Part shown: in pieces, positions 20,509 through 30,933 of the stretch
Position numbering within the stretch: position 1 is the stretch's first letter
Layout: each line of letters opens with the position of its first letter
DNA from: Paracoccaceae bacterium
GTDB lineage: Bacteria > Pseudomonadota > Alphaproteobacteria > Rhodobacterales > Rhodobacteraceae
NCBI GenBank assembly: GCA_009842205.1
Contig: VYFX01000040.1
Coordinates: 22,204 to 84,692, forward strand
DNA: 62,489 nt
Reading direction: 5' to 3'
The notes under the pieces: model-generated
What the model saw: the letters and a program-made list of their open reading frames with translations, nothing else
Databases searched by the model: none
Told to the model about the DNA's origin: nothing
Translations under genes and position numbers: made by a program

Positions 20509-21125
20509 AGACCCAAGTGATCAGTATTGATGGCAAAAAGTCGAAATCAGTAGATCTGGCCGAAAACATATTCGGTGTGGAATGCCGGTCCGATATCTTG
20601 AATCGTGTCGTTCGCTGGCAGAGAGCCCGCAAGCAACAGGGAACCCACAAGGCAAAAACCCGTTCCGAAACAAGCTATTCCAAGCGAAAGATCTTCAGGC
20701 AAAAGGGCACGGGCAATGCACGCCATGGTGACCGTAATGCACCGATTTTCTCCAAGGGTGGTGTTTACAAGGGACCGACACCCCGGGATCACAGCCATGG
20801 CTTGCCCAAAAAGGTTCGTCAGCTGGGTTTGAAAATGGCCCTCTCCTCGAAATTGCAAAACAGCGAATTGGTGATCTTGTCCAAGGCCCGGATCAAAAAT
20901 CCAAAGACATCCGAGTTGAATGAAAAAATAAGAAACCTGGGATGGAAAAAGACCCTGATTATTGACGGATCTCAGGTTGATGAAAATTTTGCCAGGGCTG
21001 CACGTAACATTCCCGATCTGGATGTTTTGCCCCAACAAGGAGCAAATGTCTATGACATTTTAAAATGTTCCACCCTGGTTATCACTCTGGACGGATTAAA
21101 CGCCTTGCAGGAGAGAATGTCATGA
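20505..21125 (+). CDS. rplD: 50S ribosomal protein L4
   Basis: Lines the exit tunnel; in enterobacteria it represses the S10 operon. It has 206 residues. The conserved loop holds [24 protein letters not shown]-type sequence (here [20 protein letters not shown]). It overlaps rplC (ATGA) at its start and rplW (ATGTCATGA) at its end. Confidence 0.97.
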   Translation: MKTQVISIDGKKSKSVDLAENIFGVECRSDILNRVVRWQRARKQQGTHKAKTRSETSYSKRKIFRQKGTGNARHGDRNAPIFSKGGVYKGPTPRDHSHGLPKKVRQLGLKMALSSKLQNSELVILSKARIKNPKTSELNEKIRNLGWKKTLIIDGSQVDENFARAARNIPDLDVLPQQGANVYDILKCSTLVITLDGLNALQERMS

Positions 21126-21418
21126 AACCTGTAGCCGAACATTACGACATGATCATTCAACCCAGGATTACCGAAAAATCCACCCTGGCGTCACAGATCA
21201 ATACAGTGGTTTTTGAAGTTTCGATGGATGCGACCAAGCCCAAGATCAAGGAAGCCGTCGAGGCCATTTTCAAGGTCAAGGTCAAGGCTGTCAATACCAC
21301 TGTCCAGAAAGGTAAAACAACCCGCTTCAGGGGTCGCCCCGGCAAGCGAAAGGATATCAAGAAGGCCTTTGTCCGCTTGGAGGAAGGTTATTCGATAGAT
21401 ACTGGTGGATCAAGATAA
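21122..21418 (+). CDS. rplW: 50S ribosomal protein L23
   Basis: Exit-tunnel rim protein that docks trigger factor and SRP. The ATG at 21122 gives 98 residues ([19 protein letters not shown]). A longer frame open from 21065 lies inside rplD and is not supported by family length. Its stop overlaps the rplB start by one base (TAATG). Confidence 0.97.
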   Translation: MKPVAEHYDMIIQPRITEKSTLASQINTVVFEVSMDATKPKIKEAVEAIFKVKVKAVNTTVQKGKTTRFRGRPGKRKDIKKAFVRLEEGYSIDTGGSR

Positions 21419-22257
21419 TGGCATTGAAGTCCTATAAACCGATTACTCCGGGACGACGCGGTCTCGTTCTGGTTGATCGATCCCATCTATGGAAAGGCAA
21501 ACCAGTCAAATCCCTGAGTGAGGGACTTAACTCCAAGGGTGGTCGTAACAATCTGGGACGCATCACCGTTCGCCATCGGGGTGGAGGTGCCAAGCGTCTT
21601 TACCGCAAGATTGATTTCAAGCGCAAGAAACTGGATGTCACGGGTACCGTTGAAAGGTTCGAGTATGATCCCAACCGTTCGGCCTTCATTGCTCTGATCA
21701 AATACGAGGATGGTGAAATGTCCTACATTGTCGCTCCCCAGCGACTTGCTGTCGGTGACAAGATTGTTTCCTCCAACCGGGCCGATATCAAGCCTGGCAA
21801 TGCCATGCCCTTTGCCGGCATGCCCATAGGAACAATTGTACACAATATCGAGATGAAACCCGGCAAGGGCGGCCAGATAGCACGTGCTGCCGGTACTTAT
21901 GCCCAGTTTGTCGGTCGTGATGGTGGTTATGCCCAGTTGCGCCTGTCCTCCGGCGAGTTGCGGGTTGTTCATCAAAACTGCCGGGCTACGGTAGGGGCTG
22001 TCTCCAATCCGGATAATTCCAATATCAATCTCGGCAAGGCCGGCCGGGTTCGCAACATGGGTATCAGACCCACCGTAAGAGGTGTCGTCATGAATCCCGT
22101 GGACCATCCCCATGGCGGTGGTGAAGGTAAATCCAGTGGCGGTCGGCATCCTGTTACACCCTGGGGCAAACCGACCAGGGGTATGAAAACGCGCAAGAAC
22201 AAGGCAACCGACAAATACATTTTGCGGCGTCGGTCAGTGCGAAAGAAAGGACGTTAA
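21418..22257 (+). CDS. rplB: 50S ribosomal protein L2
   Basis: Conserved 50S core protein needed for subunit joining and peptidyl transfer. It has 279 residues. The RNA-binding core and the C-terminal [18 protein letters not shown], with the conserved histidine, are intact. It is followed 1 bp later by rpsS. Confidence 0.98.
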   Translation: MALKSYKPITPGRRGLVLVDRSHLWKGKPVKSLSEGLNSKGGRNNLGRITVRHRGGGAKRLYRKIDFKRKKLDVTGTVERFEYDPNRSAFIALIKYEDGEMSYIVAPQRLAVGDKIVSSNRADIKPGNAMPFAGMPIGTIVHNIEMKPGKGGQIARAAGTYAQFVGRDGGYAQLRLSSGELRVVHQNCRATVGAVSNPDNSNINLGKAGRVRNMGIRPTVRGVVMNPVDHPHGGGEGKSSGGRHPVTPWGKPTRGMKTRKNKATDKYILRRRSVRKKGR

Positions 22258-22258
22258 C

Positions 22259-22537
22259 ATGGCACGATCTACATGGAAGGGTCCCTTTGTGGATTCCTAT
22301 GTTTTGAAGAAAGCCGAGAAGGCCAAGGAATCGGGTCGCAGGGACGTCATCAAGATATGGTCCCGCCGATCTACCATCCTTCCTCAATTTGTTGGTCTTA
22401 CCTTTGGTGTTCATAATGGCAGAAAGCACATACCCGTTCTGGTTTCCGAGGAAATGATCGGTCAGAAGTTTGGAGAATATTCGCCAACCAGAACCTATTA
22501 CGGGCATGCTGCCGATAAAAAGGCTAAAAGGAAATAG
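22259..22537 (+). CDS. rpsS: 30S ribosomal protein S19
   Basis: 30S head protein that forms a bridge with S13. It has 92 residues, the normal length ([20 protein letters not shown]...), with [16 protein letters not shown] and [13 protein letters not shown] visible. It is packed between rplB and rplV. Confidence 0.98.
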   Translation: MARSTWKGPFVDSYVLKKAEKAKESGRRDVIKIWSRRSTILPQFVGLTFGVHNGRKHIPVLVSEEMIGQKFGEYSPTRTYYGHAADKKAKRK

Positions 22538-22546
22538 GGCTCGATC

Positions 22547-22915
22547 ATGGCAAATCTACAGAAAACATTACCCCCTGATCAGGTGGTGGCCACAGGCAAG
22601 ATGCTTCGGGTATCCCCCCAGAAACTCAATCAGGTGGCAGCTCTGATTCGCGGCAAGAACATGGCCGAAGCTTCCAATATCCTGACTTTTTCCGAAAAGC
22701 GAATTGCCAAGGATGTCCTGAAGGTCCTGCGAACGGCCCTACATAATGCCGAGAACAATTTCGGCATGGATGGCTCAAGCCTGCGGGTTGTCGAAGCCTA
22801 TGTCGGCAAGAATCTCAGCATGAAAAGGTTTCGGGCCAGGGCAAGGGGAAGAGCCAACAGAATTGTCAAACCTTTTTCACAAATTACAATCATCGTACAG
22901 GAAACAGCGGATTAG
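22547..22915 (+). CDS. rplV: 50S ribosomal protein L22
   Basis: Exit-tunnel protein whose beta-hairpin narrows the tunnel. It has 122 residues. [19 protein letters not shown] and the hairpin [19 protein letters not shown] are both present, without an evident macrolide-resistance deletion. It has a slightly extended N-terminus ([18 protein letters not shown]). Confidence 0.97.
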   Translation: MANLQKTLPPDQVVATGKMLRVSPQKLNQVAALIRGKNMAEASNILTFSEKRIAKDVLKVLRTALHNAENNFGMDGSSLRVVEAYVGKNLSMKRFRARARGRANRIVKPFSQITIIVQETAD

Positions 22916-22920
22916 AACTT

Positions 22921-23625
22921 ATGGGTCAGAAAGTTAACCCAATTGCCATGAGGCTTCAGGTCAACCGGACCTGGGACAGTAGATGGTATGCCAACAAACG
23001 AGATTACGGGGATCTTCTCCAGGAAGATTTGAAAATCAGGGCCTTCATCAAGAAGGAATGTGCCCAGGCCGGTATCAGCAGGGTGATCATTGAACGTCCC
23101 TACAAGAAATGCCGTATTACGGTCCATTCGGCCAGGCCGGGAGTGATTGTCGGACGGAAGGGGGCCGATGTTGAAACCCTGAAGACATCCTTGCGCAAAC
23201 TAACCGATTCAGAACTGTTTTTCAATATCGTTGAAGTAAAAAGACCTGAAATAGATGCCCAGCTGGCTGCCGATTCGGTTGCCCAGCAAATTGAAAACCG
23301 GGTTTCTTTCCGACGGGCCATGAAGCGCTCCGTACAAAGTGCCATGCGCATGGGAGCCCTTGGTGTCAGGATTAATGTGGCCGGACGTCTAGGTGGAGCC
23401 GAGATTGCCAGAACCGAATGGTATCGGGAGGGACGCGTACCCTTGCATACACTGAGAGCAGACGTTGATTATGCCCGTTCGACGGCATCAACCCCGTATG
23501 GTGTCATCGGAATCAAGATCTGGATCTTCAAGGGTGAAATTCTGGAACATGATCCCTCGGCAAGAGACCGTCGGGACCAGGTTCTGAGGGAAGGCGGTTT
23601 GGCCCCCCGTGGTGGTAAATCATAG
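22921..23625 (+). CDS. rpsC: 30S ribosomal protein S3
   Basis: Part of the mRNA entry site and helicase activity. It has 234 residues. It begins [20 protein letters not shown], the KH domain holds [17 protein letters not shown], and the C-terminal domain holds [18 protein letters not shown]. The tail is basic. Confidence 0.98.
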   Translation: MGQKVNPIAMRLQVNRTWDSRWYANKRDYGDLLQEDLKIRAFIKKECAQAGISRVIIERPYKKCRITVHSARPGVIVGRKGADVETLKTSLRKLTDSELFFNIVEVKRPEIDAQLAADSVAQQIENRVSFRRAMKRSVQSAMRMGALGVRINVAGRLGGAEIARTEWYREGRVPLHTLRADVDYARSTASTPYGVIGIKIWIFKGEILEHDPSARDRRDQVLREGGLAPRGGKS

Positions 23626-23640
23626 TCCAAGGATCACGTT

Positions 23641-24054
23641 ATGTTACAACCAAAGAAACCACGTTACCGGAAACAGCACAAGGGACGCATTCATGGTAAT
23701 TCCAAGGGTGGAACTGCCTTGAATTTTGGCTCCTATGGTCTCAAGGCCATTGAACCTGAGCGAGTTACCGCTCGCCAGATCGAGGCTGCCCGAAGGGCGA
23801 TGACCAGGAAAATGAAAAGGCAGGGAAGAGTCTGGATCAGGATTTTTCCGGATGTTCCCGTTTCCAAGAAACCGACCGAGGTTCGCATGGGGAAAGGCAA
23901 GGGATCCGTTGAATACTGGGCTGCCCGGGTCAAGCCAGGTCGGGTCATGTTTGAAATTGATGGTGTTGCCGATGGAACCGCTCGCGAGGCGCTTCGTTTG
24001 GCAGCCATGAAACTACCTGTCAAAACCAGAATCGTACAGCGGGACGATTGGTAG
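23641..24054 (+). CDS. rplP: 50S ribosomal protein L16
   Basis: Contacts A-site tRNA near the peptidyl-transferase centre. It has 137 residues. It begins [16 protein letters not shown], with the conserved [19 protein letters not shown] near the middle. Confidence 0.98.
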   Translation: MLQPKKPRYRKQHKGRIHGNSKGGTALNFGSYGLKAIEPERVTARQIEAARRAMTRKMKRQGRVWIRIFPDVPVSKKPTEVRMGKGKGSVEYWAARVKPGRVMFEIDGVADGTAREALRLAAMKLPVKTRIVQRDDW

Positions 24055-24095
24055 ATTACCGTTGGATATGAGAACCCTGTAATAGGATTATAGTC

Positions 24096-24287
24096 ATGGA
24101 TGCATCAGAGTTGCGAGAAAAAACAGCTGACGAATTGAACGACAAGCTGCTTGAGTTGAAAAGGGAAGCATTCAATATTCGTTTTCGACTGGCGGAAGGG
24201 GATTTTCCCAACACGTCCCGGATTCGAACGATAAAAAGAGATGTAGCGCGGATCAAAACCGTGATGCGTGAAAAGGAGAAGGCTTAG
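24096..24287 (+). CDS. rpmC: 50S ribosomal protein L29
   Basis: Small coiled helical protein at the exit tunnel, 63 residues. [19 protein letters not shown] and the [18 protein letters not shown] end are typical. The ATG at 24096 lies after AATAGGA, and it ends 2 bp before rpsQ. Confidence 0.96.
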   Translation: MDASELREKTADELNDKLLELKREAFNIRFRLAEGDFPNTSRIRTIKRDVARIKTVMREKEKA

Positions 24288-24289
24288 TC

Positions 24290-24523
24290 ATGCCCAAGAG
24301 AGTTCTGGCCGGCAAGGTCATCAGCAATTCATGTGACCAGACGGTTACTGTACTGGTGGAAAGGCGGTTCATGCATCCGGTCATGAAGAAAACCGTCAGG
24401 AAATCCAAGAAATACCGGGCACATGATGCCAATAATTCAGTAAATATGGGTGACAAGGTTCAAATCAGAGAATGTTCACCTATTTCTAAAACCAAATCCT
24501 GGGAAGTTATCGAAACAAGCTGA
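24290..24523 (+). CDS. rpsQ: 30S ribosomal protein S17
   Basis: Primary 16S-binding OB-fold protein, 77 residues ([20 protein letters not shown]). [20 protein letters not shown] is the conserved centre. It starts 2 bp after rpmC. Confidence 0.97.
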   Translation: MPKRVLAGKVISNSCDQTVTVLVERRFMHPVMKKTVRKSKKYRAHDANNSVNMGDKVQIRECSPISKTKSWEVIETS

Positions 24524-24590
24524 ACCGGGATAAATATTTTATCGAAACCCTGGGGCTACAAGTGAGTCCCCACAGGTCGGGAGTATCAAC

Positions 24591-24959
24591 ATGATTCAGA
24601 TGCAGACAAATCTGGATGTTGCGGACAATTCGGGTGCCCGAAAAGTCCAATGCATCAAGGTTCTCGGCGGTTCCAAACGAAGGTTTGCATCCGTTGGCGA
24701 TGTTATTGTGGTTTCAGTCAAGGAAGCCATACCCAGGGCCCGGGTCAAGAAGGGTGAAGTCAGACGAGCGGTCATTGTTAGAACAGCCAAGGAGGTTCGC
24801 CGCGATGATGGTACCGTTATCAGGTTTGACAAGAATGCCGCCGTACTCATCAACAACAATAATGAACCCATCGGTACCAGGATTTTCGGTCCGGTTGTAA
24901 GAGAGTTGAGAGCACTTCGCTTCATGAAGATTGTCTCGCTGGCTCCGGAGGTATTGTAA
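24591..24959 (+). CDS. rplN: 50S ribosomal protein L14
   Basis: Inter-subunit bridge protein of 122 residues ([18 protein letters not shown]). It is preceded by a 67-bp gap that contains a short inverted element (CTGGGG...CCCCACAG around 24551-24575) and a GGGAG ribosome binding site. Its last base is the first base of rplX (TAATG). Confidence 0.98.
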   Translation: MIQMQTNLDVADNSGARKVQCIKVLGGSKRRFASVGDVIVVSVKEAIPRARVKKGEVRRAVIVRTAKEVRRDDGTVIRFDKNAAVLINNNNEPIGTRIFGPVVRELRALRFMKIVSLAPEVL

Positions 24960-25273
24960 TGGCTGCCAAGTTGAAAAAGGGCGATCAGGTGATTGTGATT
25001 GCTGGCAAGGATAGGGGTGCACGCGGGGTCATCAATAGTATCGATCCCAAAATGGGCAAGGCTGTGGTTGAAGGCATCAACCTCTCGATTACCCACCGCA
25101 AGCAGACACAAAACCAGGAAGGGGGCAAGATTCCCAAATTCATGCCGATTGATCTTTCCAATCTGGCGATAGTTGATCCATCGGACGACAAACCGACACG
25201 GGTGGGTTTTCGAATGGAAGATGACAAGAAGGTAAGGTTTTCCAAGCGAACCGGAGTATTGATCAATGGCTAG
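24959..25273 (+). CDS. rplX: 50S ribosomal protein L24
   Basis: Assembly initiator with a KOW fold, 104 residues. [19 protein letters not shown] is the KOW motif. It overlaps rplE by 8 bp. Confidence 0.98.
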   Translation: MAAKLKKGDQVIVIAGKDRGARGVINSIDPKMGKAVVEGINLSITHRKQTQNQEGGKIPKFMPIDLSNLAIVDPSDDKPTRVGFRMEDDKKVRFSKRTGVLING

Positions 25274-25817
25274 TTCAACACCTCGTTTAAAGAATATCTA
25301 TCAGGACCAGATCAAACCTGCATTGATGGAGGAATTTGGTTACAAGAATGACCTGATGGTTCCCAAGCTCGACAAGATTGTTCTCAACATGGGTGTTGGG
25401 GAAGCAGCCAAGGATTCCAAAAAAGCCAAATCGGCAGAAGCCGAACTTACCGCCATTGCAGGACAGAAAGCTGTTCCTACCAGGGCCCGTCAGTCCCTTT
25501 CGGGTTTTCGGCTTCGGGAGGGCATGGTCATTGGTGCCAAGGTAACACTCAGGGGCAACCGCATGTACGAGTTTCTGGACCGGCTGGTTGTCATTGCCCT
25601 TCCCCGGGTACGGGACTTTCGTGGCGTATCGGACAAATCCTTTGACGGTAACGGCAATTTTTCCCTGGGCTTGAGGGAGCACATCGTGTTTCCCGAAATC
25701 GATTATGACAAGGTGGATGATATCAGGGGATTGGATGTTACCATCTGTACAACAGCCAAATCTGACAAGGAAGCGAAAAGTCTTCTGGCAAGACTGAACC
25801 TTCCTTTCAAGAATTAA
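25266..25817 (+). CDS. rplE: 50S ribosomal protein L5
   Basis: Binds 5S rRNA and contacts P-site tRNA. It has 183 residues. [17 protein letters not shown] is near residue 40 and [18 protein letters not shown]-type sequence follows (here [18 protein letters not shown]), with [17 protein letters not shown] towards the end. Confidence 0.98.
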   Translation: MASSTPRLKNIYQDQIKPALMEEFGYKNDLMVPKLDKIVLNMGVGEAAKDSKKAKSAEAELTAIAGQKAVPTRARQSLSGFRLREGMVIGAKVTLRGNRMYEFLDRLVVIALPRVRDFRGVSDKSFDGNGNFSLGLREHIVFPEIDYDKVDDIRGLDVTICTTAKSDKEAKSLLARLNLPFKN

Positions 25818-25834
25818 TTACGGAGATTACCACA

Positions 25835-26140
25835 ATGGCAAAAAAGGCAATGGTGGAAAGAGAACTGAAGCGGCAAAGGTTGGTCAAGAAATACGAGAAC
25901 AGAAGGGCTGAACTGAAAGCCATCATCAATAACAAGGAACTTCCCTTGGAAGAGCGTTTCGCGGCCAATCTCAAATTGGCCAAGTTGCCACGAAACTCAT
26001 CGGCAACGAGGTTGCATAACCGATGTCAATTGACCGGGCGACCCAAGGGATATTACCGCAAGCTGAGGATTTCCCGTATTGCGCTGCGCGAATATGGGGG
26101 ATTTGGCCAGATCCCCGGCATGGTAAAGTCAAGTTGGTAG
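25835..26140 (+). CDS. rpsN: 30S ribosomal protein S14
   Basis: 30S head protein in the long, zinc-free form: 101 residues with no CxxC pairs, only the conserved C-terminal [19 protein letters not shown]. It stands in its usual place between rplE and rpsH. Confidence 0.98.
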   Translation: MAKKAMVERELKRQRLVKKYENRRAELKAIINNKELPLEERFAANLKLAKLPRNSSATRLHNRCQLTGRPKGYYRKLRISRIALREYGGFGQIPGMVKSSW

Positions 26141-26152
26141 GAGATTACAGTT

Positions 26153-26551
26153 ATGTCATTTAGTGACCCAGTCGGAGATATGCTGACCCGTATCAGGAAC
26201 GGGCAAATGCGCAAGAAGGGATCAATCAAGTCCCCCTCTTCCAAATTGCGGATTTGGGTGCTTGATGTTCTGAAGGAAGACGGATACATCCGGGGCTATA
26301 CGCAGATTGACAATGAAAAGGGTTTCAAGGAGCTTGAAATCAAATTGAAATACTCTGCCGGAGATCCTGCCATCAGGGAACTCAAGCGCATTTCCAAGCC
26401 GGGAAGAAGGGTCTATTCGAATGTGAAAAACCTACCCTATGTCAGACAGGGATTGGGTGTTGCCATCGTATCTACCGCCAAAGGGGTCATGTCGGACGCC
26501 AAGGCCCGCGAACAGAATGTTGGCGGTGAAATTCTTTGTACGGTTTTCTAG
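26153..26551 (+). CDS. rpsH: 30S ribosomal protein S8
   Basis: 16S-binding protein and, in E. coli, the translational repressor of the spc operon. It has 132 residues. [19 protein letters not shown] opens it and [20 protein letters not shown] closes it. Confidence 0.98.
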   Translation: MSFSDPVGDMLTRIRNGQMRKKGSIKSPSSKLRIWVLDVLKEDGYIRGYTQIDNEKGFKELEIKLKYSAGDPAIRELKRISKPGRRVYSNVKNLPYVRQGLGVAIVSTAKGVMSDAKAREQNVGGEILCTVF

Positions 26552-26561
26552 GAGAACTAAA

Positions 26562-27095
26562 ATGTCCCGGATTGGGAAATTACCGATAAACATACCTGCC
26601 GGTGTCGAACCAAGGCTGGATGATCAGGAGATCATTGTCAAGGGACCCAGGGGAACCCTGAGTTTCACCATACCGAATGAAATTTCGGTGGAAATTGACA
26701 ACCAGCAGATCAAGGTCAAACCCAGGCAGAACAACATCAAGAGTCGCCAGAAATGGGGTATGTCGAGAACCATGATTGCCAATTGCGTCAAGGGTGTAAC
26801 CGAAGGTTTCACCAAGGAATTGCAAATCAACGGTGTTGGCTATCGAGCCCAGATGAAGGGCAATTCATTGAATCTGACCCTGGGACTTAGTCATGAAGTC
26901 AATATTGATGTTCCCAAGGAAATCACCATAACGACACCGTCCAACACCCGAATTGTGATTGAGGGTAATGATCCCCAGGCTGTTGGCAAGATTGCAGCAG
27001 ATATTCGCAAGTGGCGACCGCCCGAACCATATAAGGGCAAGGGTATCAGGTATCTCAACGAATATGTATACCGCAAGGTAGGCAAGAAGAAGTAG
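26562..27095 (+). CDS. rplF: 50S ribosomal protein L6
   Basis: 50S protein beside the factor-binding site. The ATG at 26562 after TAGGAGAAC gives 177 residues ([16 protein letters not shown]). The frame is open further upstream inside rpsH but this is not coding. The C-terminus [20 protein letters not shown] is typical. Confidence 0.98.
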   Translation: MSRIGKLPINIPAGVEPRLDDQEIIVKGPRGTLSFTIPNEISVEIDNQQIKVKPRQNNIKSRQKWGMSRTMIANCVKGVTEGFTKELQINGVGYRAQMKGNSLNLTLGLSHEVNIDVPKEITITTPSNTRIVIEGNDPQAVGKIAADIRKWRPPEPYKGKGIRYLNEYVYRKVGKKK

Positions 27096-27103
27096 GTTTG
27101 AAA

Positions 27104-27463
27104 ATGGCTATCAGCAAGAAAGAACTTTTCAAGCGAAGGAAATCAAGGACACGGCACCAATTGAAAACTGTCAGTACCGGTCGTCCCAGGCTTTCCGTAT
27201 TTCGTTCGAACAAGAATATCAGTGTTCAGGTAATTGATGATTCCAAGGGAGTCACCCTGGCATCGGCATCAACCCTGGAAAAGGACCTTGGCATTGACAA
27301 GGGTTACAACATGGCAGCAGCTGAAAAAATCGGTGCCGCCATTGCGGAAAGGGCCCTCAAGGCAGGCATTGACAAATGCTATTTTGATCGGGGTGGTTAC
27401 ATGTATCATGGCCGGGTAAAGGCGCTGGCCGATTCCGCCCGAACAAACGGATTGCAGATTTAG
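27104..27463 (+). CDS. rplR: 50S ribosomal protein L18
   Basis: 5S rRNA-binding protein of 119 residues. The ATG at 27104 is chosen over the TTG at 27098. [19 protein letters not shown] and the [20 protein letters not shown] ending are conserved. Confidence 0.97.
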   Translation: MAISKKELFKRRKSRTRHQLKTVSTGRPRLSVFRSNKNISVQVIDDSKGVTLASASTLEKDLGIDKGYNMAAAEKIGAAIAERALKAGIDKCYFDRGGYMYHGRVKALADSARTNGLQI

Positions 27464-27473
27464 GAGACTATGG

Positions 27474-28019
27474 ATGGCACGAGAGGAAAAAAGGCGTTCC
27501 AAGGAAGACAGTCCCGATTTTGGGGAGCGGTTGGTAGCAATCAATCGTGTTTCCAAGACCGTCAAGGGTGGTAAGCGCTTTGGCTTTTCAGCACTGGTTG
27601 TTGTCGGCGACCAGAATGGACGTGTAGGTTTTGGCAAGGGCAAGGCCAAGGAAGTACCGGAAGCAATCAGAAAAGCTACGGAAAATGCCAAGAGAAGCCT
27701 TCATCGGATACCCCTGAAACAGGGTAGAACCCTTTTTCACGACATGGAAGGGTCTCACGGTGCCGGCAAGGTTGTTCTCAGAACTGCTCCCGCAGGTACG
27801 GGTATCATTGCCGGTGGTCCAATGCGTGCCGTATTTGAAATGCTGGGTGTTCAGGATGTGGTTGCCAAATCAATCGGATCCCAAAATCCCTACAACATGA
27901 TACGGGCAACAATTGATGCCCTGCTGAAGATCTCCAGTCCTAGGCAGGTGGCCCGTAGAAGGGATTTGAAAGTATCCCAGATCAATCGAAAGCCCGAACT
28001 TCAATCGTCTGGTGGCTAG
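27474..28019 (+). CDS. rpsE: 30S ribosomal protein S5
   Basis: Protein of the mRNA entry channel and accuracy centre, 181 residues. [20 protein letters not shown] and [20 protein letters not shown] form the RNA-binding and spectinomycin loop; no deletion is apparent there. Confidence 0.98.
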   Translation: MAREEKRRSKEDSPDFGERLVAINRVSKTVKGGKRFGFSALVVVGDQNGRVGFGKGKAKEVPEAIRKATENAKRSLHRIPLKQGRTLFHDMEGSHGAGKVVLRTAPAGTGIIAGGPMRAVFEMLGVQDVVAKSIGSQNPYNMIRATIDALLKISSPRQVARRRDLKVSQINRKPELQSSGG

Positions 28020-28028
28020 GAGTTTATC

Positions 28029-28232
28029 ATGAGTAAAGTAATCGTTGTCAAGCAGGTCGGATCTCCGATCAGGCGCCAGGCCAAGCAAAAAGCCATTCTC
28101 AAGGGCCTGGGATTGAACAAGATGCATCGGGTCAGAGAACTTGAGGATACTCCGTCAATCAGGGGAATGGTTCGCAAAATTTCCCACATGGTGGAAATCG
28201 TTGAAGAAAAAACAAAACCGGCATCAAAGTAA
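28029..28232 (+). CDS. rpmD: 50S ribosomal protein L30
   Basis: Small 50S protein of 67 residues, slightly longer than E. coli because of a C-terminal EEKTKPASK tail. [20 protein letters not shown] and [20 protein letters not shown] are the conserved parts. Confidence 0.97.
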   Translation: MSKVIVVKQVGSPIRRQAKQKAILKGLGLNKMHRVRELEDTPSIRGMVRKISHMVEIVEEKTKPASK

Positions 28233-28273
28233 TTGATGAACAGACTGTATAGCACAGGGCCTGCAAGGAGAAG

Positions 28274-28732
28274 ATGATGAAATTACATGAGTTGCAAGAC
28301 GACACATTCACCCCCAAGGCTCGCAAAAGGGTGGGACGTGGTCCCGGCTCAGGCAAGGGCAAGACCTGTGGGCGTGGCCACAAGGGTCAGAAATCGAGGT
28401 CCGGGGTAGCACTTGGGTCATTTGAGGGCGGGCAGATGCCCATTTATCAAAGATTACCCAAAAGAGGTTTCAACAATCCTTCACGAAAAAGTTATTCCGT
28501 TGTGAACCTGGGGAATATTCAGGCCTTTATTGATAATGGCAAGCTGAATCCTGATGAAGTGATCAACAGTGATGCCCTGATCAAAAGTGGTCTGGTCAGG
28601 CGTCCACTGGATGGCATAAGAGTTCTGGCCAAGGGCGAGATTACCTCAAAGGTAAACATTGAGGTTGCCGGCGCATCCAAGGCCGCCATCGAAGCAATAA
28701 ACAAAATCGGTGGATCCTTGACAACTTCCTGA
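28274..28732 (+). CDS. rplO: 50S ribosomal protein L15
   Basis: Late-assembly 50S protein of 152 residues. The glycine-rich N-terminus [18 protein letters not shown] and the [18 protein letters not shown] segment are conserved. Two adjacent ATGs (28274 and 28277) can serve as start after GGAG. Confidence 0.97.
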   Translation: MMKLHELQDDTFTPKARKRVGRGPGSGKGKTCGRGHKGQKSRSGVALGSFEGGQMPIYQRLPKRGFNNPSRKSYSVVNLGNIQAFIDNGKLNPDEVINSDALIKSGLVRRPLDGIRVLAKGEITSKVNIEVAGASKAAIEAINKIGGSLTTS

Positions 28733-28739
28733 TCCCCTG

Positions 28740-28769
28740 TTGACTTGGAATCTAAATTATAAGTATTAG
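28740..28769 (+). promoter_or_regulatory. candidate internal promoter before secY
   Basis: TTGACT at 28740-28745, an 18-nt spacer, then TATTAG at 28764-28769, in an unusually large (111 bp) gap between rplO and secY. A small GGGA/TCCC hairpin follows around 28801-28817. Extra expression of secY-adk is a plausible role. Confidence 0.35.
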
Positions 28770-28843
28770 TATTACTATGGCTCTGGTTTATTTCCCATTG
28801 AGGGAAGATTTATCCCTTACCCATGAAACAAAAGGATGGTTAA

Positions 28844-30193
28844 ATGGTTTCCGCTGCTGAACAGATGGCCTCGAATCTAAGTTGGAGTTCTTTCAGCAAG
28901 GCTACTGAACTAAAGCAAAGAATACTGTTTGCCCTTGGGCTCCTGATAGTCTATCGAATTGGTACCTACATACCGGTACCGGGTATTGATACAGTTGCTC
29001 TTCGTGAATTTGTTGATGCCGCCTCCACCGGTCTGGGTGGCATGCTCAACATGTTTACAGGTGGTGCAATCGGCAGAATGGGTATCTTTGCCCTTGGCAT
29101 CATGCCCTACATATCAGCCTCCATCATCATGCAACTGATGGTGGCCATGGTGCCCCGCCTTGAGCAATTGAAAAAGGAAGGTGAGCAGGGGCGCAAGAAA
29201 ATCAACCAGTATACCCGCTATGGGACGGTGTTTCTTGCCACATTCCAAGCCTATGGTTTGGCCATTAGCCTCGAAACCGGCGAGTTGGCTCTGGATCCGG
29301 GCTGGTACTTCCGTATTGCCTGTGTCATTACCCTGGTTGGTGGCACAATGTTCCTGATGTGGTTGGGCGAGCAAATTACCTCCAGAGGAATTGGAAATGG
29401 TATTTCATTGATCATTTTCACCGGCATCATTGCCGAAATCCCCTCGGCCCTTGCCCAATTCTTCAGTCAGGGGCGATCCGGTTCCCTTTCACCCCTGGTC
29501 ATCATCGGTGTCATACTCATGGTCATAGCGACCATTACCTTCGTGGTCTTCATCGAACGGGCCTTGAGGCGCATACAGATTCACTACCCGAGACGCCAGC
29601 AGGGCAACAGGGTGTTCCAGGGTGGTTCTTCCTATCTACCGATCAAGATCAATCCTTCGGGAGTCATACCACCGATTTTTGCGTCCTCACTGCTGTTGCT
29701 GCCAACCACCATTTCCACATTTTCGGGTAATTCCACGAATACCTTCATGTCGGTTCTGCTGGCCTATTTTGGCCCGGGTCAACCGCTCTATTTGACCTTC
29801 TTCGTCGTCATGATCGTTTTCTTTGCCTATTTCTATACCCTCAATGTGTCTTTCAAGGTCGAGGATGTGGCCGAGAACCTCAAGAACCAGAATGGGTTCA
29901 TCAAGGGGGTTCGCCCTGGCCAGAATACGGCAGATTTGCTTGAACACATCGTTATCAGAATTCTTGTATTGGGATCAGCCTATCTTTCAGCCGTCTGTCT
30001 CCTGCCCGAAATCCTCAGGGCCCAGTTGGCAGTACCGTTTTACTTTGGTGGTACATCGGTACTCATCGTCGTTTCGGTAACGATGGATACCATAAGCCAA
30101 GTCCAGTCGCATTTGATGGCACACCAATACGAGGGTTTGATTGACAAGTCGCGGCTTCGTGGCAAACGAAAGAAAAAGGCCCGTTTAAGATGA
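28844..30193 (+). CDS. secY: preprotein translocase subunit SecY
   Basis: Channel-forming subunit of SecYEG in the inner membrane. It has 449 residues and ten predicted membrane helices. Landmarks are YRIGTYIPVPGIDTVAL near the N-terminus, the plug/TM2 GMLNMFTGGAIGRMGIFALG, RGIGNGISLIIF, and the cytoplasmic C5 loop with KNQNGFIKGVRPGQNTA. A second Met at residue 8 is an alternative start. Its stop overlaps the adk start by 4 bp. Confidence 0.98.
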   Translation: MVSAAEQMASNLSWSSFSKATELKQRILFALGLLIVYRIGTYIPVPGIDTVALREFVDAASTGLGGMLNMFTGGAIGRMGIFALGIMPYISASIIMQLMVAMVPRLEQLKKEGEQGRKKINQYTRYGTVFLATFQAYGLAISLETGELALDPGWYFRIACVITLVGGTMFLMWLGEQITSRGIGNGISLIIFTGIIAEIPSALAQFFSQGRSGSLSPLVIIGVILMVIATITFVVFIERALRRIQIHYPRRQQGNRVFQGGSSYLPIKINPSGVIPPIFASSLLLLPTTISTFSGNSTNTFMSVLLAYFGPGQPLYLTFFVVMIVFFAYFYTLNVSFKVEDVAENLKNQNGFIKGVRPGQNTADLLEHIVIRILVLGSAYLSAVCLLPEILRAQLAVPFYFGGTSVLIVVSVTMDTISQVQSHLMAHQYEGLIDKSRLRGKRKKKARLR

Positions 30194-30831
30194 ACCTGAT
30201 TTTACTTGGCCCTCCTGGTTCCGGGAAGGGAACCCAGGCAAAGATACTGGTCAAAAACCTGGGTTTGGTTCAACTTTCCACCGGTGACATGCTCAGGGAA
30301 GCAGTCAAGTCGGGTTCCGACATAGGTCGAAAAGTTGCCAAAATCATGGATGCCGGCGAGCTGGTAACCGACGAAATCATCAATTCGTTGATCAGGGAAA
30401 AATTAAAATCAAAGAATTCGGGTTTTATATTTGATGGTTATCCTCGTACCCTGAATCAGGCTGATTCACTGGAGGAACAACTTAACCAGGCGGGTGCCAA
30501 GGTTGACATGGTCATCGAGCTTACGGTTGATGTCGATCAATTGATTGACCGAATTGTCGGCAGGCTTTCCTGTGTCAACTGTGGGGCAATGTTCCACAAA
30601 AGCAATCAACCACCAAAGGTTGAGGGCATCTGTGATGTCTGTGGTAGTGATTTGATACAAAGGAAGGATGACAATGAGGAATCCTTCCGAACGAGGTTGT
30701 TGGAGTACTATCAGAAAACAGCCCCCCTCACCGGCTATTACCACCGTGCAGGATTGCTGCAATATGTTTCAAGTGTCGGTTCTATTGAGGAAATTTCAGA
30801 ACGAATTGAAGCAACAATTCAAGCTACCTGA
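30190..30831 (+). CDS. adk: adenylate kinase
   Basis: Cytoplasmic AMP + ATP to 2 ADP phosphotransferase. It has 213 residues, the long form with a full LID. The P-loop is LLGPPGSGKGTQAK, followed by QLSTGDMLREAV and FIFDGYPRTLNQA. The LID carries four cysteines in two CxxC pairs (LSCVNCGAMF and CDVCGSD), so it probably binds zinc. It closes the superoperon. The rpsM-rpsK-rpoA-rplQ genes that usually follow in Alphaproteobacteria are absent here. Confidence 0.98.
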   Translation: MNLILLGPPGSGKGTQAKILVKNLGLVQLSTGDMLREAVKSGSDIGRKVAKIMDAGELVTDEIINSLIREKLKSKNSGFIFDGYPRTLNQADSLEEQLNQAGAKVDMVIELTVDVDQLIDRIVGRLSCVNCGAMFHKSNQPPKVEGICDVCGSDLIQRKDDNEESFRTRLLEYYQKTAPLTGYYHRAGLLQYVSSVGSIEEISERIEATIQAT

Positions 30832-30933
30832 TCCAGCTTTTCCTGTCAAATCACAATAACCCGCAATATCCACTTGACCTGGTTTTACCAGGCAAAAAAG
30901 TGCCTTGGTACCAATATTACCAAAACACCTTTG

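Noticed and set aside
30878-30920. hairpins after adk as terminator
   Set aside because: CCTGG/CCAGG and an alternative CCAGGCA/TGCC-TTGG pairing exist, but neither strand shows a following T-run; left out as a terminator.
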